Positions 12,401-26,570 of a stretch of 64,000 nt of DNA are shown piece by piece. This DNA is from Thereva unica (lineage: Eukaryota; Arthropoda; Insecta; Diptera; Therevidae). Location of the stretch: the NCBI GenBank assembly GCA_949987705.1, contig CATLJY010000193.1, positions 1 through 64,000 of the forward strand, read 5' to 3'. The notes beneath the pieces are model-generated. The model was not told where the DNA came from and made no database searches. It saw only the letters and a program-made list of their open reading frames with translations. Made by a program: the position numbers and the translations under genes. The first letter of the stretch is position 1. Every line of letters starts with the position of its first letter.

Positions 12401-14460
12401 GAATTGAACTTATTTTCGATGTATTCGATGAATGTAACTTAATTTCGATGAATTAAGTGATTTCAAGTTATTTTCGATGTATTCGATGTATGAAACTCAA
12501 TTTCGATGAATTAAGTGAATTTAACTTATTTTCGATGTATTCGATGGTAACTTAATTTCGATGAATTAAGTGAATTTAAGTTATTTTCGATGTATTCGAT
12601 GTATGAAACTCAATTTCGATGAATTAAGTGAATTTAACTTATTTTCGATGTATTCGATGAATATAACTTAATTTCGGTGAATTAAGTGAATTTAAGTTAT
12701 TTTCGATGTATTCGATGAATGTAACTTAATTTCGATGAATTAAGTGAATTTAAGTTATTTTCGATGTATTCGATGGTATGAAACTCAATTTCGATGAATT
12801 AAGTGAATTTAACTTATTTTCGATGTATTCGATGACTAATTTCGATGAATTAAGTGATTTCAAGTTATTTTCGATGTATTCGATGAATGTAACTTAATTT
12901 CGATGAATTAAGTGAATTTAAGTTATTTTCGATGTATTCGATGTATGAAACTCAATTTCGATGAATTAAGTGAATTTAACTTATTTTCGATGTATTCGAT
13001 GAATATAACTTAATTTCGGTGAATTAAGTGAATTTAAGTTATTTTCGATGTATTCGATGAATGTAACTTAATTTCGATGAATTAAGTGATTTCAAGTTAT
13101 TTTCGATGTATTCGATGTATGAAACTCAATTTCGATGAATTAAGTGAATTTAACTTATTTTCGATGTATTCGATGAATGTAACTTAATTTCGATGAATTA
13201 AGTGATTTCAAGTTATTTTCGATGTATTCGATGTATGAAACTTGATTTCGATGAATTAAGTGAATTTAAGTTATTTTCGATTTATTCGATGAATGTAACT
13301 TAATTTCGATGAATTAAGTGAATTTAACTTATTTTCGATGTATTCGATGAATGTAACTTAATTTCGATGAATTAAGTGATTTCAAGTTATTTTCGATGTA
13401 TTCGATGAATGTAACTTAATTTCGATGAATTAAGTGATTTCAAGTTATTTTCGATGTATTCGATGTATGAAACTCAATTTCGATGAATTAAGTGAATTTA
13501 AGTTATTTTCGATGTATTCGATGAATGTAACTTAATTTCGATGAATTAAGTGAATTTAACTTATTTTCGATGTATTCGATGAATATAACTTAATTTCGGT
13601 GAATTAAGTGAATTTAAGTTATTTTCGATGTATTCGATGAATGTAACTTAATTTCGATGAATTAAGTGAATTTAACTTATTTTCGATGTATTCGATGAAT
13701 GTAACTTAATTTCGATGAATTAAGTGATTTCAAGTTATTTTCGATGTATTCGATGTATGAAACTCAATTTCGATGAATTAAGTCAATTTAACTTATTTTC
13801 GATGTATTCGATGAATGTAACTTAATTTCGATGAATTAAGTGATTTCAAGTTATTTTCGATGTATTCGATGTATGAAACTCAATTTCGATGAATTAAGTG
13901 AATTTAAGTTATTTTCGATGTATTCGATGTATGAAACTCAATTTCGATGAATTAAGTGAATTTAACTTATTTTCGATGTATTCGATGAATGTAACTTAAT
14001 TTCGATGAATTAAGTGATTTCAAGTTATTTTCGATGTATTCGATGTATGAAACTCAATTTCGATGAATTAAGTGAATTTAACTTATTTTCGATGTATTCG
14101 ATGAATGTAACTTAATTTCGATGAATTAAGTGAATTGAACTTATTTTCGATGTATTCGATGAATGTAACTTAATTTCGATGAATTAAGTAAATTTAAGTT
14201 ATTTTCGATGTATTCGATGAATGTAACTTGATTTCGATGAATTAAGTGAATTTAAGTTATTTTCGATGTATTCGATGAATGTAACTCAATTTCGATGAAT
14301 TAAGTGAATTGAACTTATTTTCGATGTATTCGATGAATGTAACTTAATTTCGATGAATTAAGTGATTTCAAGTTATTTTCGATGAATTCGATGAATGTAA
14401 CTTGATTTCGATGAATTAAGTGAGTTTAACTTATTTTCGATGTATTCGATGAATATAACT
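9500..14460. repeat. 38-monomer (2195-bp) higher-order repeat, a little over two cycles
   Basis: Landmarks recur at exactly 2195 bp: gtaaat at 9798, 11993, 14188; cttga at 10011, 12206, 14401; gatggtaac at 10348, 12543; gatggtatg at 10577, 12772; gatgactaa at 10636, 12831; cggtg at 11403 and 13598; gtcaat at 11587, 13782. The length equals 38 x 58 minus 9, and the 9 bp are exactly the sum of the -3, +1 and -7 indels inside each cycle. Before about 9.5 kb the spacing slips by one or two whole monomers (2137, 2079). The third cycle ends at about 14.46 kb at a one-monomer deletion junction. The EcoRV/ClaI-type change gatatcgat at 10014 is private to the first cycle. Confidence 0.88.
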
Positions 14461-14480
14461 TAATTTCGATGAATTAAGTG
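14440..14480 (+). repeat. Hybrid monomer at a one-monomer deletion junction
   Basis: Here gaatataac is followed by ttaatttcgatg, whereas gaatataac is otherwise followed by the cggtg variant. Compared with the homologous site near 5.70 kb exactly one monomer (58 bp) is missing, and the break falls between the two normally linked variant sites. This pins the exchange to an interval of about 15 bp. Confidence 0.7.
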
Positions 14481-14920
14481 ATTTCAAGTTATTTTCGATG
14501 TATTCGATGAATGTAACTTAATTTCGATGAATTAAGTGATTTCAAGTTATTTTCAATGTATTCGATGTATGAAACTCAATTTCGATGAATTAAGGGAATT
14601 TAACTTATTTTCGATGTATTCGATGAATGTAACTTAATTTCGATGAATTAAGTGATTTCAAGTTATTTTCGATGTATTCGATGAATGTAACTCAATTTCG
14701 ATGAATTAAGTGAATTGAACTTATTTTCGATGTATTCGATGAATGTAACTTAATTTCGATGAATTAAGTGATTTCAAGTTATTTTCGATGAATTCGATGA
14801 ATGTAACTTAATTTCGATGAATTAAGTGATTTCAAGTTATTTTCGATGTATTCGATGTATGAAACTTAATTTCGATGAATTAAGTGATTTCAAGTTATTT
14901 TCGATGAATTCGATGAATGT

Positions 14921-14949
14921 AACTATTAAGTTAAGTTAATTATTCGATG
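14921..14949 (+). repeat. Variant monomer with 14 extra bases, copy 3 of 3
   Basis: It has the same insertion as at 90-118 and 6224-6252. It lies 8697 bp from copy 2, which is 150 monomers minus 3 bp; the 3 bp are explained exactly by the intervening indels (+14, +1, and two sets summing to -9). It belongs to the duplicated block at 13.1-19.1 kb. Confidence 0.85.
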
Positions 14950-15334
14950 AATTAAGTGAATTTAACTTATTTTCGATGTATTCGATGAATGTAACTTAAT
15001 TTCGATGAATTAAGTGATTTCAAGTTATTTTCGATGTATTCGATGTATGAAACTCAATTTCGATGAATTAAGTGAATTTAACTTATTTTCGATGTATTCG
15101 ATGAATGTAACTTAATTTCGATGAATTAAGTGAATTTAAGTTATTTTCGATGTATTCGATATATGAAACTTTATTTCGATGAATTAAGTGAATTTAAGTT
15201 ATTTTCGATGTATTCGATGAATGTAACTTAATTTCGATGAATTAAGTGAATTTAACTTATTTTCGATGTATTCGATGAATGTAACTTAATTTCGATGAAT
15301 TAAGTGATTTCAAGTTATTTTCGATGTATTCGAT

Positions 15335-15344
15335 GTTATTTTCG
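15335..15344 (+). repeat. Core patched with sequence from the monomer start, copy 2
   Basis: It is identical to the patch at 6638-6647 and lies exactly 8697 bp from it, the offset of the segmental duplication, so it was inherited by duplication. Confidence 0.7.
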
Positions 15345-16639
15345 TAATTTCGATGAATTAAGTGAATTTAAGTTATTTTCGATGTATTCGATGTATGAAA
15401 CTCAATTTCGATGAATTAAGTGAATTTAACTTATTTTCGATGTATTCGATGAATATAACTTAATTTCGGTGAATTAAGTGAATTTAAGTTATTTTCGATG
15501 TATTCGATGAATGTAACTTAATTTCGATGAATTAAGTGATTTCAAGTTATTTTCGATGTATTCGATGTATGAAACTCAATTTCGATGAATTAAGTGAATT
15601 TAACTTATTTTCGATGTATTCGATGAATGTAACTTAATTTCGATGAATTAAGTGAATTGAACTTATTTTCGATGTATTCGATGAATGTAACTTAATTTCG
15701 ATGAATTAAGTGATTTCAAGTTATTTTCGATGTATTCGATGAATGTAACTTAATTTCGATGAATTAAGTGAATTTAAGTTATTTTCGATGTATTCGATGT
15801 ATGAAACTCAATTTCGATGAATTAAGTGAATTTAACTTATTTTCGATGTATTCGATGAATGTAACTTAATTTCGATGAATTAAGTGATTTTAAGTTATTT
15901 TCGATGTATTCTATGAATGTAACTTAATTTCGATGAATTAAGTGAATTTAAGTTATTTTCGATGTATTCGATGTATGAAACTCAATTTCGATGAATTAAG
16001 TGAATTTAACTTATTTTCGATGTATTCGATGAATGTAACCTAATTTCGATGAATTAAGTGATTTCAAGTTATTTTCGATGTATTCGATGAATGTAACTTA
16101 ATTTCGATGAATTAAGTGAATTTAATTTATTTTCGATGTATTCGATGAATGTAACTTAATTTCGATGAATTAAGTGAATTTAAGTTATTTTCGATGTATT
16201 CGATGTATGAAACTCAATTTCGATGAATTAAGTGAATTTAACTTATTTTCGATGTATTCGATGAATGTAACTTAATTTCGATGAATTAAGTGATTTCAAG
16301 TTATTTTCGATGTATTCGATGTATGAAACTCAATTTCGATGAATTAAGTGAATTTAACTTATTTTCGATGTATTCGATGAATGTAACTTAATTTCGATGA
16401 ATTAAGTGATTTCAAGTTATTTTCGATGAATTCGATGAATGTAACTTAATTTCGATGAATTAAGTGAATTTAAGTTATTTTCGATGTATTCGATGTATGA
16501 AACTCAATTTCGATGAATTAAGTGAATTTAACTTATTTTCGATGTATTCGATGAATGTAACTCAATTTCGATGAATTAAGTGAATTGAACTTATTTTCGA
16601 TGTATTCGATGAATGTAACTTAATTTCGATGAATTAAGT

Positions 16640-17768
16640 GATTTCAAGTTATTTTCGATGAATTCGATGAATGTAACTTAATTTCGATGAATTAAGTGAA
16701 TTTAAGTTATTTTCGATGTATTCGATGTATGAAACTCAATTTCGATGAATTAAGTGAATTTAACTTATTTTCGATATATTCGATGAATGTAACTTAATTT
16801 CGCTGAATTAAGTGAATTGAACTTATTTTCGATGTATTCGATGAATGTAACTTAATTTCGATGAATTAAGTGATTTCAAGTTATTTTCGATGTATTCGAT
16901 GTATGAAACTTAATTTCGATGAATTAAGTGATTTCAAGTTATTTTCGATGAATTCGATGAATGTAACTTAATTTCGATGAATTAAGTGAATTTAACTTAT
17001 TTTCGATGTATTCGATGAATGTAACTTAATTTCGATGAATTAAGTGATTTCAAGTTATTTTCGATGTATTCGATGTATGAAACTCAATTTCGATGAATTA
17101 AGTGAATTTAACTTATTTTCGATGTATTCGATGAATGTAACTTAATTTCGATGAATTAAGTGAATTTAACTTATTTTCGATGTATTCGATGAATATAACT
17201 TAATTTCGGTGAATTAAGTGAATTTAAGTTATTTTCGATGTATTCGATGAATGTAACTTAATTTCGATGAATTAAGTGATTTCAAGTTATTTTCGATGAA
17301 TTCGATGAATGTAACTTAATTTCGATGAATTAAGTGAATTTAAGTTATTTTCGATGTATTCGATGTATGAAACTCAATTTCGATGAATTAAGTGAATTTA
17401 ACTTATTTTCGATATATTCGATGAATGTAACTTAATTTCGCTGAATTAAGTGAATTGAACTTATTTTCGATGTATTCGATGAATGTAACTTAATTTCGAT
17501 GAATTAAGTGATTTCAAGTTATTTTCGATGTATTCGATGTATGAAACTTAATTTCGATGAATTAAGTGATTTCAAGTTATTTTCGATGAATTCGATGAAT
17601 GTAACTTAATTTCGATGAATTAAGTGAATTTAACTTATTTTCGATGTATTCGATGAATGTAACTTAATTTCGATGAATTAAGTGATTTCAAGTTATTTTC
17701 GATGTATTCGATGTATGAAACTCAATTTCGATGAATTAAGTGAATTTAACTTATTTTCGATGTATTCG
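16640..17768. repeat. 11-monomer (638-bp) duplication
   Basis: The rare pair gatatattcg plus cgctgaatt occurs at 16802 and again at 17440 (638 bp = 11 x 58), with matching order of classes around both (about 16640-17130 and 17278-17768). The corresponding place in the other segmental copy (8570) has only one. A short joining piece at 17.16-17.28 kb contains a gaatataac/cggtg monomer. The duplication therefore followed the 6-kb duplication. Confidence 0.75.
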
Positions 17769-20700
17769 ATGAATGTAACTTAATTTCGATGAATTAAGTG
17801 AATTTAAGTTATTTTCGATGTATTCGATGTATGAAACTTGATTTCGATGAATTAAGTGAATTTAAGTTATTTTCGATGTATTCGATGAATGTAACTTAAT
17901 TTCGATGAATTAAGTGAATTTAACTTATTTTCGATGTATTCGATGAATGTAACTTAATTTCGATGAATTAAGTGATTTCAAGTTATTTTTGATGTATTCG
18001 ATGTATGAAACTCAATTTCGATGAATTAAGTGAATTTAAGTTATTTTCGATGTATTCGATGAATGTAACTTAATTTCGATGAATTAAGTGAATTTAACTT
18101 ATTTTCGATGTATTCGATGAATATAACTTAATTTCGGTGAATTAAGTGAATTTAAGTTATTTTCGATGTATTCGATGAATGTAACTTAATTTCGATGAAT
18201 TAAGTGATTTCAAGTTATTTTCGATGTATTCGATGTATGAAACTCAATTTCGATGAATTAAGTGAATTTAACTTATTTTCGATGTATTCGATGAATGTAA
18301 CTTAATTTCGATGAATTAAGTGATTTCAAGTTATTTTCGATGTATTCGATGTATGAAACTCAATTTCGATGAATTAAGTGAATTTAAGTTATTTTCGATG
18401 TATTCGATGTATGAAACTCAATTTCGATGAATTAAGTGAATTTAACTTATTTTCGATGTATTCGATGAATGTAACTTAATTTCGATGAATTAAGTGATTT
18501 CAAGTTATTTTCGATGTATTCGATGTATGAAACTCAATTTCGATGAATTAAGTGAATTTAACTTATTTTCGATGTATTCGATGAATGTAACTTAATTTCG
18601 ATGAATTAAGTGAATTGAACTTATTTTCGATGTATTCGATGAATGTAACTTAATTTCGATGAATTAAGTAAATTTAAGTTATTTTCGATGTATTCGATGA
18701 ATGTAACTTGATTTCGATGAATTAAGTGAATTTAAGTTATTTTCGATGTATTCGATGAATGTAACTCAATTTCGATGAATTAAGTGAATTGAACTTATTT
18801 TCGATGTATTCGATGAATGTAACTTAATTTCGATGAATTAAGTGATTTCAAGTTATTTTCGATGAATTCGATGAATGTAACTTGATTTCGATGAATTAAG
18901 TGAATTTAACTTATTTTCGATGTATTCGATGAATATAACTTAATTTCGGTGAATTAAGTGAATTTAAGTTATTTTCGATGTATTCGATGAATGTAACTTA
19001 ATTTCGATGAATTAAGTGAATTTAACTTATTTTCGATGTATTCGATGAATGTAACTTAATTTCGATCAATTAAGTGAATTGAACTTATTTTCGATGTATT
19101 CGATGAATGTAACTTAATTTCGATGAATTAAGTGATTTCAAGTTATTTTCGATGTATTCGATGAATGTAACTTGATTTCGATGAATTAAGTGAATTTAAG
19201 TTATTTTCGATGTATTCGATGAATGTAACTCAATTTCGATGAATTAAGTGAATTGAACTTATTTTCGATGTATTCGATGAATGTAACTTAATTTCGATGA
19301 ATTAAGTGATTTCAAGTTATTTTCGATGAATTCGATGAATGTAACTTGATTTCGATGAATTAAGTGAATTTAAGTTATTTTCGATGTATTCGATGTATGA
19401 AACTCAATTTCGATGAATTAAGTGAATTTAACTTATTTTCGATGTATTCGATGAATGTAACTCAATTTCGATGGATTAAGTGAATTGAACTTATTTTCGA
19501 TGTATTCGATGAATGTAGCTTAATTTCGATGAATTAAGTGATTTCAAGTTATTTTCGATGTATTCGATTTATGAAACTCAATTTCGATGAATTAAGTGAA
19601 TTTAACTTATTTTCGATGTATTCGATGAATGTAACTTAATTTCGATGAATTAACTGATTTCAAGTTATTTTCGATGTATTCGATGAATGTAACTTAATTT
19701 CGATGAATTAAGTGATTTCAAGTTATTTTCGATGTATTCGATGTATGAAACTCAATTTCGATGAATTAAGTGAATTTAAGTTATTTTCGATGTATTCGAT
19801 GAATGTAACTTAATTTCGATGAATTAAGTGAATTTAAGTTATTTTCGATGTATTCGGTGTATGAAACTCAATTTCGATGAATTAAGTGAATTTAACTTAT
19901 TTTCGATGTATTCGATGAATGTAACTTAATTTCGATGAATTAAGTGATTTCAAGTTATTTTCGATGTATTCGATGAATGTAACTTAATTTCGATGAATTA
20001 AGTGAATTTAAGTTATTTTCGATGTATTCGATGTATGAAACTCAATTTCGATGAATTAAGTGAATTTAACTTATTTTCGATGTATTCGATGTATGAAACT
20101 CAATTTCGATGAATTAAGTGATTTCAAGTTATTTTCGATGTATTCGATGAATGTAACTTAATTTCGATGAATTAAGTGATTTCAAGTTATTTTCGATGTA
20201 TTCGATGTATGAAACTCAATTTCGATGAATTAAGTGAATTTAAGTTATTTTCGATGTATTCGATGAATGTAACTTAATTTCGATGAATTAAGTGAATTTA
20301 ACTTATTTTCGATGTATTCGATGAATGTAACTTAATTTCGATGAATTAAGTGATTTCAAGTTATTTTCGATGTATTCGATGAATGTAACTTAATTTCGAT
20401 GAATTAAGTGAATTTAACTTATTTTCGATGTATTCGATGAATGTAACTCAATTTCGATGAATTAAGTGATTTCAAGTTATTTTCGATGTTTTCGATGAAT
20501 GTAACTTAATTTCGATGAATTAAGTGATTTCAAGTTATTTTCGATGTATTCGATGTATGAAACTCAATTTCGATGAATTAAGTGAATTTAAGTTATTTTC
20601 GATGTATTCGATGAATGTAACTTAATTTCGATGAATTAAGTGAATTTAACTTATTTTCGATGTATTCGATGAATGTAACTTAATTTCGATGAATTAAGTG

Positions 20701-21859
20701 ATTTCAAGTTATTTTCGATGTATTCGATGTATGAAACTCAATTTCGATGAATTAAGTGAATTTAACTTATTTTCGATGTATTCGATGAATGTAACTTAAT
20801 TTCGATGAATTAAGTGAATTTAACTTATTTTCGATGTATTCGATGAATGTAACTTAATTTCGATGAATTAAGTGAATTTAAGTTATTTTCGATGTATTCG
20901 ATGAATGTAACTCAATTTCGATGAATTAAGTGAATTGAACTTATTTTCGATGTATTCGATGAATGTAACTTAATTTCGATGAATTAAATGATTTCAAGTT
21001 ATTTTCGATGAATTCGATGAATGTAACTTGATTTCGATGAATTAAGTGAATTTAAGTTATTTTCGATGTATTCGATGTATGAAACTCAATTTCGATGAAT
21101 TAAGTGAATTTAACTTATTTTCGATGTATTCGATGAATGTAACTCAATTTCGATGAATTAAGTGAATTTAAGTTATTTTCGATGTATTCGATGAATGTAA
21201 CTTAATTTCGATGAATTAAGTGAATTTAACTTATTTTCGATGTATTCGATGAATGTAACTTAATTTCGATGAATTAAGTGATTTCAAGTTATTTTCGATG
21301 TATTCGATGTATGAAACTTAATTTCGATGAATTAAGTGATTTCAAGTTATTTTCGATGAATTCGATGAATGTAACTTAATTTCGATGAATTAAGTGAATT
21401 TAACTTATTTTCGATGTATTCGATGAATGTAACTTAATTTCGATGAATTAAGTGATTTCAAGTTATTTTCGATGTATTCGATGTATGAAACTCAATTCCG
21501 ATGAATTAAGTGAATTTAACTTATTTTCGATGTATTCGATGAATGTAACTTAATTTCGATGAATTAAGTGAATTGAACTTATTTTCGATGTATTCGATGA
21601 ATGTAACTTAATTTCGATGAATTAAGTGATTTCAAGTTATTTTCGATGAATTCGATGAATGTAACTTGATTTCGATGAATTAAGTGATTTCAAGTTATTT
21701 TCGATGTATTCGATGTATGAAACTCAATTTCGATGAATTAAGTGAATTTAAGTTATTTTCGATGTATTCGATGAATGTAACTTAATTTCGATGAATTAAG
21801 TGAATTTAACTTATTTTCGATGTATTCGATGAATGTAACTTAATTTCGATGAATTAAGT

Positions 21860-22555
21860 GATTTCAAGTTATTTTCGATGAATTCGATGAATGTAACTTG
21901 ATTTCGATGAATTAAGTGAATTTAACTTATTTTCGATGTATTCGATGAATGTAACTTAATTTCGATGAATTAAGTGATTTCAAGTTATTTTCGATGTTTT
22001 CGATGAATGTAACTTAATTTCGATGAATTAAGTGATTTCAAGTTATTTTCGATGTATTCGATGTATGAAACTCAATTTCGATGAATTAAGTGAATTTAAG
22101 TTATTTTCGATGTATTCGATGAATGTAACTTAATTTCGATGAATTAAGTGAATTTAACTTATTTTCGATGTATTCGATGAATGTAACTTAATTTCGATGA
22201 ATTAAGTGATTTCAAGTTATTTTCGATGAATTCGATGAATGTAACTTGATTTCGATGAATTAAGTGAATTTAACTTATTTTCGATGTATTCGATGAATGT
22301 AACTTAATTTCGATGAATTAAGTGATTTCAAGTTATTTTCGATGTTTTCGATGAATGTAACTTAATTTCGATGAATTAAGTGATTTCAAGTTATTTTCGA
22401 TGTATTCGATGTATGAAACTCAATTTCGATGAATTAAGTGAATTTAAGTTATTTTCGATGTATTCGATGAATGTAACTTAATTTCGATGAATTAAGTGAA
22501 TTTAACTTATTTTCGATGTATTCGATGAATGTAACTTAATTTCGATGAATTAAGT
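21860..22555. repeat. 6-monomer module, doubled
   Basis: These are two adjacent 348-bp copies of the order F-e, A-a, F-m, F-t, G-a, A-a (class codes in the summary). Monomers of the two copies look the same in each class by eye. Further doublets are listed separately. Confidence 0.85.
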
Positions 22556-23483
22556 GATTTCAAGTTATTTTCGATGTATTCGATGTATGAAACTCAATTT
22601 CGATGAATTAAGTGAATTTAACTTATTTTCGATGTATTCGATGAATGTAACTTAATTTCGATGAATTAAGTGAATTTAACTTATTTTCGATGTATTCGAT
22701 GAATGTAACTTAATTTCGATGAATTAAGTGAATTTAAGTTATTTTCGATGTATTCGATGAATGTAACTCAATTTCGATGAATTAAGTGAATTGAACTTAT
22801 TTTCGATGTATTCGATGAATGTAACTTAATTTCGATGAATTAAATGATTTCAAGTTATTTTCGATGAATTCGATGAATGTAACTTGATTTCGATGAATTA
22901 AGTGAATTTAAGTTATTTTCGATGTATTCGATGTATGAAACTCAATTTCGATGAATTAAGTGAATTTAACTTATTTTCGATGTATTCGATGAATGTAACT
23001 CAATTTCGATGAATTAAGTGAATTTAAGTTATTTTCGATGTATTCGATGAATGTAACTTAATTTCGATGAATTAAGTGAATTTAACTTATTTTCGATGTA
23101 TTCGATGAATGTAACTTAATTTCGATGAATTAAGTGATTTCAAGTTATTTTCGATGTATTCGATGTATGAAACTTAATTTCGATGAATTAAGTGATTTCA
23201 AGTTATTTTCGATGAATTCGATGAATGTAACTTAATTTCGATGAATTAAGTGAATTTAACTTATTTTCGATGTATTCGATGAATGTAACTTAATTTCGAT
23301 GAATTAAGTGATTTCAAGTTATTTTCGATGTATTCGATGTATGAAACTCAATTCCGATGAATTAAGTGAATTTAACTTATTTTCGATGTATTCGATGAAT
23401 GTAACTTAATTTCGATGAATTAAGTGAATTGAACTTATTTTCGATGTATTCGATGAATGTAACTTAATTTCGATGAATTAAGT

Positions 23484-24179
23484 GATTTCAAGTTATTTTC
23501 GATGAATTCGATGAATGTAACTTGATTTCGATGAATTAAGTGAATTTAACTTATTTTCGATGTATTCGATGAATGTAACTTAATTTCGATGAATTAAGTG
23601 ATTTCAAGTTATTTTCGATGTTTTCGATGAATGTAACTTAATTTCGATGAATTAAGTGATTTCAAGTTATTTTCGATGTATTCGATGTATGAAACTCAAT
23701 TTCGATGAATTAAGTGAATTTAAGTTATTTTCGATGTATTCGATGAATGTAACTTAATTTCGATGAATTAAGTGAATTTAACTTATTTTCGATGTATTCG
23801 ATGAATGTAACTTAATTTCGATGAATTAAGTGATTTCAAGTTATTTTCGATGAATTCGATGAATGTAACTTGATTTCGATGAATTAAGTGAATTTAACTT
23901 ATTTTCGATGTATTCGATGAATGTAACTTAATTTCGATGAATTAAGTGATTTCAAGTTATTTTCGATGTTTTCGATGAATGTAACTTAATTTCGATGAAT
24001 TAAGTGATTTCAAGTTATTTTCGATGTATTCGATGTATGAAACTCAATTTCGATGAATTAAGTGAATTTAAGTTATTTTCGATGTATTCGATGAATGTAA
24101 CTTAATTTCGATGAATTAAGTGAATTTAACTTATTTTCGATGTATTCGATGAATGTAACTTAATTTCGATGAATTAAGT
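23484..24179. repeat. 6-monomer module, doubled (second cycle)
   Basis: The order of classes is the same as at 21860-22555, with gttttcg markers 348 bp apart at 23620 and 23968. It abuts the doubled 10-monomer module directly. Confidence 0.85.
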
Positions 24180-25339
24180 GATTTCAAGTTATTTTCGATG
24201 TATTCGATGTATGAAACTCAATTTCGATGAATTAAGTGAATTTAACTTATTTTCGATGTATTCGATGAATGTAACTTAATTTCGATGAATTAAGTGAATT
24301 TAACTTATTTTCGATGTATTCGATGAATGTAACTTAATTTCGATGAATTAAGTGAATTTAAGTTATTTTCGATGTATTCGATGAATGTAACTCAATTTCG
24401 ATGAATTAAGTGAATTGAACTTATTTTCGATGTATTCGATGAATGTAACTTAATTTCGATGAATTAAATGATTTCAAGTTATTTTCGATGAATTCGATGA
24501 ATGTAACTTGATTTCGATGAATTAAGTGAATTTAAGTTATTTTCGATGTATTCGATGTATGAAACTCAATTTCGATGAATTAAGTGAATTTAACTTATTT
24601 TCGATGTATTCGATGAATGTAACTCAATTTCGATGAATTAAGTGAATTTAAGTTATTTTCGATGTATTCGATGAATGTAACTTAATTTCGATGAATTAAG
24701 TGAATTTAACTTATTTTCGATGTATTCGATGAATGTAACTTAATTTCGATGAATTAAGTGATTTCAAGTTATTTTCGATGTATTCGATGTATGAAACTCA
24801 ATTTCGATGAATTAAGTGAATTTAACTTATTTTCGATGTATTCGATGAATGTAACTTAATTTCGATGAATTAAGTGAATTTAACTTATTTTCGATGTATT
24901 CGATGAATGTAACTTAATTTCGATGAATTAAGTGAATTTAAGTTATTTTCGATGTATTCGATGAATGTAACTCAATTTCGATGAATTAAGTGAATTGAAC
25001 TTATTTTCGATGTATTCGATGAATGTAACTTAATTTCGATGAATTAAATGATTTCAAGTTATTTTCGATGAATTCGATGAATGTAACTTGATTTCGATGA
25101 ATTAAGTGAATTTAAGTTATTTTCGATGTATTCGATGTATGAAACTCAATTTCGATGAATTAAGTGAATTTAACTTATTTTCGATGTATTCGATGAATGT
25201 AACTCAATTTCGATGAATTAAGTGAATTGAACTTATTTTCGATGTATTCGATGAATGTAACTTAATTTCGATGAATTAAGTGATTTCAAGTTATTTTCGA
25301 TGTATTCGATGTATGAAACTCAATTTCGATGAATTAAGT
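24180..25339. repeat. 10-monomer module, doubled
   Basis: The order is F-t, A-a, A-a, G-aC, E-a, F'-e, G-t, A-aC, G-a, A-a, where F'-e carries aaatg. The second copy follows the same order for eight monomers and then switches (E-a, F-t), marking an exchange point near 25.22 kb. aaatg markers lie 580 bp apart at 24466 and 25046. Confidence 0.82.
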
Positions 25340-26550
25340 GAATTTAACTTATTTTCGATGTATTCGATGAATGTAACTTAATTTCGATGAATTAAGTGAA
25401 TTTAAGTTATTTTCGATGTATTCGATGAATGTAACTCAATTTCGATGAATTAGTGAATTGAACTTATTTTCGATGTATTCGATGAATGTAACTTAATTTC
25501 GATGAATTAAGTGATTTCAAGTTATTTTCGATGAATTCGATGAATGTAACTTGATTTCGATGAATTAAGTGAATTTAAGTTATTTTCGATGTATTCGATG
25601 TATGAAACTCAATTTCGATGAATTAAGTGAATTTAACTTATTTTCGATGTATTCGATGAATGTAACTCAATTTCGATGAATTAAGTGAATTGAACTTATT
25701 TTCGATGTATTCGATGAATGTAACTTAATTTCGATGAATTAAGTGATTTCAAGTTATTTTCGATGTATTCGATGTATGAAACTCAATTTCGATGAATTAA
25801 GTGAATTTAACTTATTTTCGATGTATTCGATGAATGTAACTTAATTTCGATGAATTAAGTGATTTCAAGTTATTTTCGATGTATTCGATGAATGTAACTT
25901 AATTTCGATGAATTAAGTGAATTTAAGTTATTTTCGATTATTCGATGTATGAAACTCAATTTCGATGAATTAAGTGAATTTAACTTATTTTCGATGTATT
26001 CGATGAATGTAACTTAATTTCGATGAATTAAGTGATTTCAAGTTATTTTCGATGTATTCGATGAATATAACTTAATTTCGGTGACTTAAGTGAATTTAAG
26101 TTATTTTCGATGTATTCGATGTATGAAACTCAATTTCGATGAATTAAGTGAATTTAACTTATTTTCGATGTATTCGATGAATGTAACTTAATTTCGATGA
26201 ATTAAGTGATTTCAAATTATTTTCGATGTATTCGATGTATGAAACTCAATTTCGATGAATTAAGTGAATTTAACTTATTTTCGATGTATTCGATGAATGT
26301 AACTTAATTTCGATGAATTAAGTGAATTGAACTTATTTTCGATGTATTCGATGAATGTAACTTAATTTCGATGAATTAAGTGATTTCAAGTTATTTTCGA
26401 TGTATTCGATGAATGTAACTTAATTTCGATGAATTAAGTGAATTTAACTTATTTTCGATGTATTCGATGAATGTAACTCAATTTCGATGAATTAAGTGAA
26501 TTGAACTTATTTTCGATGTATTCGATGAATGTAACTTAATTTCGATGAAT

Positions 26551-26570
26551 TAAGTGATTTCTATTTTCGA
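26551..26570 (+). repeat. Monomer with 4-bp deletion
   Basis: GATTTCAAGTTATTTT reads GATTTCTATTTT; AAGT is missing. It is found once in the window. Confidence 0.8.

Larger units (their letters stand above)
13085..19125. repeat. Segmental duplication, copy 2 (partner 4.3-10.25 kb)
   Basis: This is the partner of the 4.3-10.25 kb block. Relative to that copy it lacks one monomer near 14.46 kb and eight monomers near 15.46 kb (including the gatggtatg and gaagtatg monomers of copy 1), and it gains eleven monomers at 16.6-17.4 kb. Beyond about 19.13 kb the order of classes diverges: copy 1 goes on to tatgaaac/ctcaatt, this copy to aatgtaac/cttgatt. Confidence 0.85.
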
